A DNA stretch of 64,000 nucleotides from Alligator mississippiensis. Taxonomy: Eukaryota > Chordata > Crocodylia > Alligatoridae. Within the stretch, counting starts at the first letter, position 1; each line of letters starts with the position of its first letter. The translations under genes and the position numbers were made by a program. The notes under the pieces were generated by a model, which was not told the DNA's origin, ran no database searches, and saw nothing but the letters and a program-made list of their open reading frames with translations. The stretch is from NCBI RefSeq assembly GCF_030867095.1, contig NC_081830.1, positions 35,199,832 to 35,263,831 on the forward strand. Reading direction: 5' to 3'. This document shows positions 56,906 to 64,000 of the stretch, in pieces.

Positions 56906-58360
56906 CCCATGGATCACTGTTTCATCTCAGGGACTGCGTAGTGTCCTTTTTCCATCAAGCCACACATCAGAGACTTCCTTGACATTTGTGTGTGTGTTCC
57001 TCTAAATGTCTCCGGTGCAATAAAGCTTCATGTTTTTCTGTCTGTCTCTCTCTGCTTGCTTTATTGATAAGGAGTGAATATGCCTGCCTCTGGGTGGAAT
57101 GGAGAGGGGAAGAAAATCCCTCAACTTCTGTTGCTCACAGGAGAGCAAAAGAGATTCAACCTGAGAAAGGTGCTAATTGCCCTATTTGAAATGTAAAGGG
57201 TGTTCTCCCTGTTTTGCAATAGGTGGTTGGCTCACTCCTGATTGTGCCTCTAGAAAAGTAAAGGCTAACTTGGTGGGGGAGAGGGTTACCTAAAGGGTCT
57301 GGAAATGCCAAACACAGCTACAACCAAAAACTCAGAAACACAGCTATAATATATTTGTTCTCTTTATCTCCCTCATAAATAACTCCTTCTTACAATGAAA
57401 AAAAAAAAAAAAACCCCTCAAAAGAACACTGCATGTAACTAAACTAAAATAAACAGAGAGAACTCCTGGCCATTTGCTAGGGGGGTTCTTATAGCATGTG
57501 TGAATTGAAAATACCTTCCTGTTGTATTCTTTCAACATCTGTAAGGCCCATACTTAGAAGATTTCATTTAAAAAAAAATCCTCTTATTATGAATAGGTTT
57601 TGACATAAGCCAGGTATTTGTTCATTCTAATGCACAGTCTTTATCAGGGACACATTCTCATTTACACAGTGCAACTAAACTGAAGTAACTGTTTTACCTA
57701 GTATTTACAGTAATTTTATCTGCCTCTTTCCCAAGCTTCAGAATAAGCATTTTGTACCTGAAAGTTTGCCTAACATTTCTCCCAGCTATAAGACTAATCC
57801 AGTAAAAGATATTACCAGACAAAGCTTTGCTTCAGTTGTAAAGGCAACTAAGTATTCAACATTCCAATATTGGCACAATGAGAAATGGGTATTACCTGGC
57901 TATAAAGTTAAGCTGGGGACTGGAAGAAATTTTCTATCAAAATAGTGAGGTTCTGGAGCATACTTCAGTAGAAAGGGCAAAAAATGCAACTTCTTTTAGG
58001 GTACAGTTTGAACCATTTATAATGGAGATCATCTGATATTGTTTCTTACTTTAGGAACAGACTAGTTTTGACATAATTCTCCAGTCTTTAAGGTCAATGC
58101 TGATTGAATTATACAGTAGTGGCCCTGCCTTGTAGCTCAATGCAGAGAGGAAATCTATTGTATAACATACCTAACAGGTATTTGTGACTGTACATGGATT
58201 CCACCCTTGCAAAAGGATTGAATTTTACATATGGAATCAAAATCTGCTCAAATACTTTACAACTGTTGTGAAGTATTAGCTCTTTAAATAAAAGGTTACA
58301 TTGTTTTGAGTCTGTAATGCTCTGTGGTATGGTAGAAAGCAATCAGGGCTCATGGACAGA
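56906..58360. other. Spacer with no recognised gene
   Basis: AT-rich DNA with an A-run near 57397-57414. Short frames have no family match. Confidence 0.5.
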
Positions 58361-58453
58361 GGTGATATGTTTTATTAGACCAACAAGATCTTTGCAAAAA
58401 AAAAAAATCTTTAATTGTAAGCTCTGGGGCACAAACACCCTTCATCAGGCATC
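58361..58453 (-). mobile_element. Penelope-like element end with the best-kept hammerhead-like core
   Basis: On the minus strand it reads 'cctgatgaagggtgtttgtg' then 'ccccagagctta', an A/T-rich middle and 'ttggtctaataaaacatatc'. GGGTGTTTGTGCCC forms the expected stem-loop directly after CTGATGA, the layout of hammerhead stem II. It is the clearest copy of the family in this window. The rest of the element is absent. Confidence 0.6.
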
Positions 58454-58805
58454 AGAGAAAAGATTGTAAAAGTTCTCCCGGGTAGAAATGAAAGTTCATA
58501 TTTCATAGGATTTCACAGAGGAGTCAATACATGGAAAACTCCTCTGGGCAGTTCTTAGCTGGTGAGGAGCCTCAGGTCTCCTGTGAGGCTGTGGTAATGC
58601 AAATTACCTTAGACAAAAGCAGCAGCAAGATTTCAGGTCTAACCAGAAAAGCAGGGAAGGCAGTCTTTACATTTCAAAGAGGGAAATTATCACCTTTCTC
58701 ACCTCCAGCTCTATCTGTTTTGTTCTTCTCAGAACAAGAGAGGCTGAGACATTTTTTTCCCCTCTCCAGAGGCAGGATGGTGGTGGGGAGGGCAGAGACA
58801 TGCTG
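58454..58805. other. Spacer with no recognised gene
   Basis: Mixed composition. The 100-codon plus-strand frame 58531-58833 has no family match and runs into the CR1 tail, so I do not call it. Confidence 0.4.
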
Positions 58806-59003
58806 GTTCCCTAGTTTCATAGTTTCAGAGTAGTTAGGGGTCAGAAGGGACCTGAATAGATCATCTAGTCTAACACCCCACCACTAGTTGGAGCACATGC
58901 TGGGATCACACAACCCCAGACAGGTATTCATCCAAGCTCTTTTTGAATTTACCCAAGGTAGGAGTGAGGACCACTTCCCTAGGAAGTTGGTTCCAGATGC
59001 TAG

Positions 59004-59661
59004 CTACCTGACAGTGAAATACTCCCTCCTAATCTCTAACCCAGACCTATTCTCCAGCAGCTTCTGGCCATTGTTCCTCGTCACCCCAGGTGCTGCTGGG
59101 GGGAATAGGACCCTTCCTATTTGCTGCTGATCTCCCCTAACGAGTTCGTAGGCAGCCACCAAATCCCCCCTCAGCCTCTGCTTGCTAAGGCTGAACAGGT
59201 TCAGGTCCCTCAGCCTCTCCTCATAGCGCCCGCCCTGTTGCCCTCCAACCAAGCGGGTGGCCCTCCTCTGGACCCTCTCATGGCAGGCTACATCCTTCTT
59301 AAAGTGCGGTGCCCAGAACTGGACACGGTACTCCAGTTGAGGCTGGACCAATGTTGTGTAGAGGGGGAGTATCACCTCTTTGTACTGGCTTGAGATGCAT
59401 CTTTGGATGCACGACAAGGTGCGGTTGGCTTTGCTGGCTGCAGTCTGGCATTGGCGGCTCATGTTCAATAATGACTCCAAGATCCCTTTCTGCCTCTGTG
59501 CTCACAAGGGGGGAGCTCCTCAGCTTGTATGTATGCTGTGGATTCCTTCTCCCCAGGTGCAGCACCCTGCATTTATCTACATTGAATCCCATCCTATTAC
59601 CATCTGCCCACTTCTGTAGTCTGTCTAAGTCTAATTGCAGCCTCTCTCTCCCTTCGAGCAT
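59004..59661 (-). pseudogene. CR1 ORF2, C-terminal region
   Basis: Two overlapping frames, 59661-59299 (LQLDLDRLQKWADGNRMGFN, VDKCRVLHLGRRNPQHTY, ERDLGVIIEH) and 59480-59004 ([51 protein letters not shown]), cover the thumb and C-terminal block of CR1 ORF2. The change between frames is a single frameshift. The first frame is in phase with the reverse transcriptase upstream, separated only by one stop. Confidence 0.85.
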
Positions 59662-59673
59662 GCCTACCTCTCC

Positions 59674-60834
59674 TCACATCTTGGTGTCATTGGCAAACTT
59701 GGACATGTTTTCCACCCCCTTGTCCAAGTCGCTGATGAAGATGTTAAACAGTGTAGGCCCCAGGACTGAGCCCTGGGGGACCCCACTGTTGACATCCCAC
59801 CAGGTCAAGTACGACCTGCCCACCACCACTCTATGGGTGTGCCCCATCAGCCAATTTTTGATCCATTCAACTGGGTAGGCATCAATGCCACAGTCGCTCA
59901 GTTTATTAATAAGAATGGGGTGAAAGACAGTGTCAAAGGCCTTCTTAAAGTCCAGAAAGACTACATTAATGGTGACACCATCATCCAGGGATTTAGATAC
60001 CTGGTCATAAAAGGCCACCAGCTTGGTCTGACAGGACCTGCCTTTGATAAACCCATGTTGATTTCCCCTGGGCATGATCTCCCCTGCTGGCCCCTCACAG
60101 ATGTGATCCTTGATAATTTTTTCAAGGATTTTCCCCAAGACCAATGTGAGGCTTATGGGTCTATAGTTTCCTAGGTCCTCCTTTCTCCCTTTCTTGTAGA
60201 TGGGGACCACACTAGCTAGTTTCCAATCTCTGGGCACCTGGCCCATGGACCACAATCGCTCGTACAGCCGGGCCAAGGGCACAGCAATGACCCCCACCAG
60301 CTGCCTCAACACCCGCGGGTGGAGGGCATCTGGACCTGCAGATTTAAAAACATCCAGCCCTTCCAGAAGATTCCTAACTACTTCTGTGCAGACCCGAGGC
60401 CTGGCAGTGCTATCCTCAAGACTGCCCCTACCTGTGGTGGGAGAGCTGTCCTGTTCCCTGTCCAAGAAAACAGAGGCAAAAAACTTGTTAAAGATCTTGG
60501 CTTTCTCGTCTGGCGTAGCCACAAGATTACCATTTGAGTCTAACAGGGGCCCTACATTACCCGGTGCCCACTTCTTACTCCCAATGTATTTGAAGAAGGA
60601 CTTTTTGTTGTCCTTAATCCTGGTCATTAGCCTGGGCTCCACCCCCGCCTTGGCCTTCCTAATGGCCTTCCTACACTCACAGGCCAAGGAGGAATATTCC
60701 TCCTTAGTGATAGCCCCTCTTTTCCAATGGATGTATGCCTCCCTTTTGGCCCTCAGGCATTCTTGAATGCCTTTGCTGAGCCATGGGGATTCCAGAGCAC
60801 TCTTACCCTGCTTCTTTCTCTTGGGGACTGTCAC
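59674..60834 (-). pseudogene. CR1 ORF2, reverse transcriptase
   Basis: An open stretch of 386 codons. Motifs in order: [142 protein letters not shown] (catalytic Asp), [20 protein letters not shown] and finally FANDTKM. The last motif is normally FADD, so a catalytic Asp is Asn here. In life this protein would reverse-transcribe CR1 RNA at the nicked target. Confidence 0.88.
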
Positions 60835-60843
60835 ACTCTGAGC

Positions 60844-61748
60844 CTAGAGGATCATCCCCTTAAGGTACGACCATCCCTCATGGATTCCCATATCCTCTAC
60901 CTTTTTGGCTCTCAGTGCCTCCTCCACTAATCTCCTAAATTCATTGAAGTTGGCCCTTCTGAAGTCAGGGGCTTTAGTCTTGGTATAAGCCCTCAATACC
61001 ATGCTCTGGATGATGAATTCCAGCAGGTGATGATCACTGTCACCCAGGTGGTCAAGGACCTGCAGTTCCCTCACCAAGTCATTACCAGTGGCCAAGACCA
61101 GGTCAAGCAAAGCATCTCCCCTAATGGGGCTGTGCACCTCCTGGGTAAGGTGGAGGTAAGCTAGGAACCTATGCAAACAGTCAGACCTGGCTGACTGCTC
61201 CTCCCAGCAGATATCTGGGTAGTTTAGGTCCCCCATGACAGCAACATCCTTAGATCCAACTGCCTCCATAAGCTGTACTGAGAAATCCTGGTCCAACTCA
61301 ACCCCTTGGCAGGGTGGTCTATAGTAGACACCCACCGTAAGATCCTTTTCGCCTTGCCCCCCTTGAAGTTTGACCCATAGTGTCTCTGCCTGACCTTCCT
61401 CCACCCCAAGGCTAATTCTTGACAATGTGAGTTGCTCTTTGACATAGAGGGCGACCCCCCCACCTTTCCTCCTATTCCTGTCCCTTCTATATAGTGTGTA
61501 TCCCTGAATGCCCACCGCCCAGTCGTGGGTATTATCCCACCAGGTTTCTGTGACCCCACTAAGTCTGGATTTTTCCCTGCTATCAGAAGGCAAAGTTCCT
61601 TCTGCTTGCTCCCCATACTACGTGCATTAGTGTACAGACATGTGAGGCCTCCTGAGAGTGCATGTACCTCCCCGCTGCTCCCAGGACTGCTGTGCCCATT
61701 GTTGCTTACCTGGGTTTCTGTTTCTCTTGTTGCCTTGCTAGTTGGCAA
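60844..61748 (-). pseudogene. CR1 ORF2, AP-like endonuclease
   Basis: Two frames join here: 61748-61224 gives the start (GLTCLYTNARSMGSKQKELC) and 61593-60844 gives the rest. Endonuclease motifs are well kept: VTETWWDN, YRRDRNRRKGGGVALYVKEQ, VGVYYRPP, GDLNYPDICWEEQ, LDLVLATGNDLVREL and LGDSDHHLLEFII. These are the catalytic Glu, the GDLN/D motif and the SDHH of the exonuclease-endonuclease-phosphatase fold that nicks target DNA. It is broken only by a frameshift near 61560. Confidence 0.87.
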
Positions 61749-61870
61749 AACATCCCTTTCTCCTTGGGTGGCCCCTTCCCCCGATGAAGCTAGTTTAAAG
61801 CCCGCTGAATAAGATAAGCCAACCTAGAGGAGAAAATGCATTTACCCTTGGGTAAGAGATGTAGTCTATC

Positions 61871-62300
61871 CTACCCCAGCATACCCTCAGCCCAGAAATA
61901 CAGGTCATTGTCCAGAAATCCAAAGCCCACCTCGTACCACCAGCTCCGAAGACACCGGTTAACTACACCGATACAGGCCTCATGGCGTCTACTCCATCCA
62001 CTTAATGGGAGGATGGAGGAGAATATCACCTCCTTGACTAGACGACCCATGGACTTGTAGTCTTCCATGATGGAGTCAGTCTTACCCTTATATGCATCAT
62101 TAGTCCCCACTTGGACCACAACTAGAGGGTAATAGTCCAAGGGCTTAATGATCTTTGGGATGGTCTCTGTGACATCCTGAATCCTCATGCTGGGCATGCA
62201 GCAGAACCCCCTGTGACCAGGGGTCAGAGCAACAGATTGGGCCATCAGTTCCCCTAAGGATGGAGTCCCCAATGACCAAAACTCTGCATCTCTTCTTTCT
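61871..62300 (-). pseudogene. CR1 ORF1, SGNH esterase-like domain
   Basis: At about 62286-62250 (minus) the sequence encodes VLVIGDSILRGTDGPI, the block I GDS motif of SGNH/GDSL hydrolases. After a frame change, 62272-61871 gives MRIQDVTETIPKIIKP, YYPLVVVQVGTNDAYKGKTD (block with GTND) and KEVIFSSILPLSG. CR1 ORF1 proteins are known to carry this esterase-like domain, which is thought to help membrane or nucleic-acid interactions of the ribonucleoprotein. The upstream part (62500-62315) is highly charged and poorly conserved. Confidence 0.75.
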
Positions 62301-62564
62301 TGGGGGCTGCCTCTTCACCTGTGATGTAGGTGGAGTAGCCTCAATGGCTCTGGGGATATGTTCTTCTGCCCTCTCCTCCTGGGTGGCCAGGGCCTGTTCA
62401 CATTCTGTTCACATACCTGTACTCTGCTTTTGCTCATTCTGTTGCCCATTAATGCCAAGCCACAGCCCCCACCAACCCTACCGGTGCACCTCACTTCCAA
62501 CCTGCTGTGCCCTCTAAAGCCTCTATTCGGCCTCCCCTGGTCTCATAAGTGGAGCAAAGCATTG

Positions 62565-62649
62565 TATTCTGGGAACTGTAGTTCTACCTAGTGGTATTCG
62601 GGGTCCATTTTCAACATGACTGCTGCTTGGTATTCTGGGAACTGTAGTT
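62565..62649 (-). promoter_or_regulatory. Paired ZNF143-like motifs at the 5' side of the CR1
   Basis: The minus strand carries AACTACAGTTCCCAGAATA at 62583-62565 and the same 19 bases again at 62649-62631, 66 bp apart. This is close to the ZNF143/STAF site ACTACAATTCCCAGAATGC. The 66-bp spacer is also repeated in part ('ctaggtagaactacag'). 'aacatggctgcag' (minus, about 62655-62669), close to a YY1 site, lies just upstream. They could be CR1 5' UTR promoter repeats or a separate repeat. Confidence 0.45.
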
Positions 62650-62660
62650 CTACCTAGCTG

Positions 62661-64000
62661 CAGCCATGTTGAAAGAGAACCAGGGAAGGAAATTAAAAAA
62701 AAAAACCTGCCCAGATGCTGGCCATGGAGTTCCCTGCTGCCCTCAGAGGCAACCCCCACCCCTCGTGTAGCAGTCCCAGCCTCTGCCCCCGTTCCCTCTG
62801 CCCTGACCAAATATTAGGGATTTTGCTTTACTAGGCTGGTGGGAGCAGGGGCAGGGTGATCCAAACTAGATTGGTATTTAACTATCCCTGCTGGAATTGC
62901 AGGGAATTAGACATGGGACTTCATTCATTTGAGAGGCCATGGTGTGTAAACACAAATGCAAAACACCATAATAACCTGGGTTAAAATGTTTAAGACAAGG
63001 TAAATTAACAAGGATCAAATGCTGTGGTGCATACAAATGCCCATATACATTAAAGCACACATGTAGATGTGCCCAGTTGTTATCAGTACATATACAACTA
63101 ATATGCAGGCTGTGCTAGACCATTGCTCCAAGCAGGCATCTTCAAAAGTTAACTTTGCACCTACCAGAGCCTTAGCCTGAAGGGTGCCTGTGCAGTTGGA
63201 CTTTACAGACTCCTGACAAAGCTGCTTTATAAGGTACATTGTTAAGTTTGGTGTTGGAAAATCCAGAACACCTATAATAATGACAGAAGGTCTGAGGATT
63301 GGGGTAATGGTAGAGATATTATGTCATGATATTATGATATTATGATAAGCATGTCTGCTGTAAGTAAAATTGTTTTGATCCATGCATAAGAAGAGGTTAT
63401 GGTTAGACCACTGAGGGAAAGCAGTGGCATGGGGCAGGGTCTGAGAACAGGAGTCATATTACCAAATCCAGAGGGAAATCCAGGGGAAGTATCCATAACT
63501 GTGGTTCAGGGTCAGGATCCAGAGATCAGATGCCGAGTACCAATCCAAGGGATAATCTAGGGGGTGAAGTCTAAGAGCAGAACCAAACCAGGTCAGGAGA
63601 TAGAAAACAGACCCACAGGAAATCCAAAGGCAGTCCTAGCAATAAGCCAAAACCAGAGTTAGGAACCAAGGGGGCCTGTACACAAGTGCAGAGGCTGCTC
63701 CTATGCATTGTAATTACACTGTATCAGAGCAGACTCTATTAATCAAGTTTTCTGGAGCATGGTAATTATGTGTCTCATGTATCAGCATCCCTGTGCTTCA
63801 AAATGGCAGTGGGGACACTTTACCTAAAGCTCCTACTACCATTTTGAAGTTTTGGATGCTCATACACAAGATGCTAGAGACATTTTAACTATAGTGGCTC
63901 TTGGAACTGCTCTAATTAAAATGCCTTTCCCTCCTGGCCCGCACCCCTGGAGCATGTGTGAAACCTAGAGAAAACGAGAGTGAAGAAACTAGGAGACTTG
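62661..64000. other. Spacer with MITE-like pieces
   Basis: Immediately beyond the motif pair is an A-run (62692-62705) and a Gly/Pro-rich composition stretch to 62810. At 63055-63075 'gcacacatgtagatgtgccc' looks like the end of another GGGCACATCTACATG-type MITE whose other end I could not fix. Around 63670-63920 a segment with 'ggggcctgtacacaagtgca' may be one more. No gene supported to the window end. Confidence 0.4.

Larger units (their letters stand above)
58806..62560 (-). mobile_element. Near full-length CR1 LINE
   Basis: The longest mobile element here, about 3.75 kb on the minus strand. Reading 5' to 3': an ORF1 remnant with an SGNH esterase-like domain (about 62300-61870), ORF2 with an AP-type endonuclease (about 61750-60850), reverse transcriptase (60834-59674), the C-terminal domain (59661-59004) and a 3' UTR ending 'gaaactatgaaac' at 58806-58818. 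ORF2 is nearly continuous: 61593 to 59299 is one frame broken by a TAG near 60844 and a TGA near 59674. One frame change lies near 61560 and another between 59300 and 59480. CR1 copies this complete are rare because most are 5'-truncated. The 5' boundary is approximate. Confidence 0.88.

Noticed and set aside
59309-59878. 189-codon plus-strand frame, and 60200-60766 with 188 codons
   Set aside because: Both are antisense to CR1 ORF2 coding and are shadows of it.
1-64000. Retroviral or LTR element
   Set aside because: I looked for protease, reverse transcriptase and envelope motifs of retroviral type and for paired long direct repeats and found none I could support. The only reverse transcriptases are CR1.

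Overview
The window is vertebrate nuclear DNA, most likely from a non-avian reptile. A crocodilian is my first guess and a turtle the alternative. The evidence is several CR1 LINEs with typical 3' ends, Penelope-like retroelement ends, many short inverted-repeat DNA transposons, CA/TA/TCTA microsatellites, and single-exon olfactory receptor (OR) genes separated by long AT-rich spacers. No operons, phage, CRISPR arrays or rRNA genes are visible. I recognised no retrovirus or LTR element.

The host genes belong to a class II OR cluster. Four OR frames are intact: an OR10A-like gene at 23578-24540 (+), an OR6-like gene at 32163-33140 (-), and two OR10-like genes at 38023-38985 (-) and 51563-52495 (-). 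There are two OR pseudogenes. One is a family 2/13-like gene at 9445-10996 (-), split by a CR1 insertion. The other is the 3' end of an OR10-like gene at about 44760-45039 (-), a paralogue of the 51563 gene that also shares its 3' flank. Families 2, 6 and 10A together recall the mammalian cluster on human chromosome 11p15.

Layout. 1-9440 is spacer with a 1.67 kb foldback element (2460-4130), Penelope-like fragments, an old CR1 and a TA-flanked MITE. 9445-10996 is the split OR pseudogene. 11000-23577 is spacer with two MITEs (one nested with a CR1), a 1.7 kb CR1 (17800-19456) joined to a Penelope-like end, and a hAT-like MITE. 23578-38985 holds three intact ORs, a 2.4 kb GC-rich terminal-inverted-repeat element (26523-28933) and an old CR1. 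38986-52495 holds more foldback elements, microsatellites, a partial OR duplication, a CR1 carrying a hAT MITE with 8-bp target duplications, and the fourth intact OR. 52496-64000 holds no host gene that I can support; its main content is a near full-length CR1 on the minus strand (about 58806-62560).

The ORs would work as odorant-sensing GPCRs in olfactory neurons, normally one per cell; they do not form a pathway with each other. I found no convincing new gene system. The most interesting items are the hammerhead-like cores in the Penelope-like ends, a large foldback with repeat-bearing arms, two CR1 copies that share the same D-to-N change in the reverse transcriptase motif (explained by CpG decay), and paired ZNF143-like motifs at the 5' side of the long CR1.
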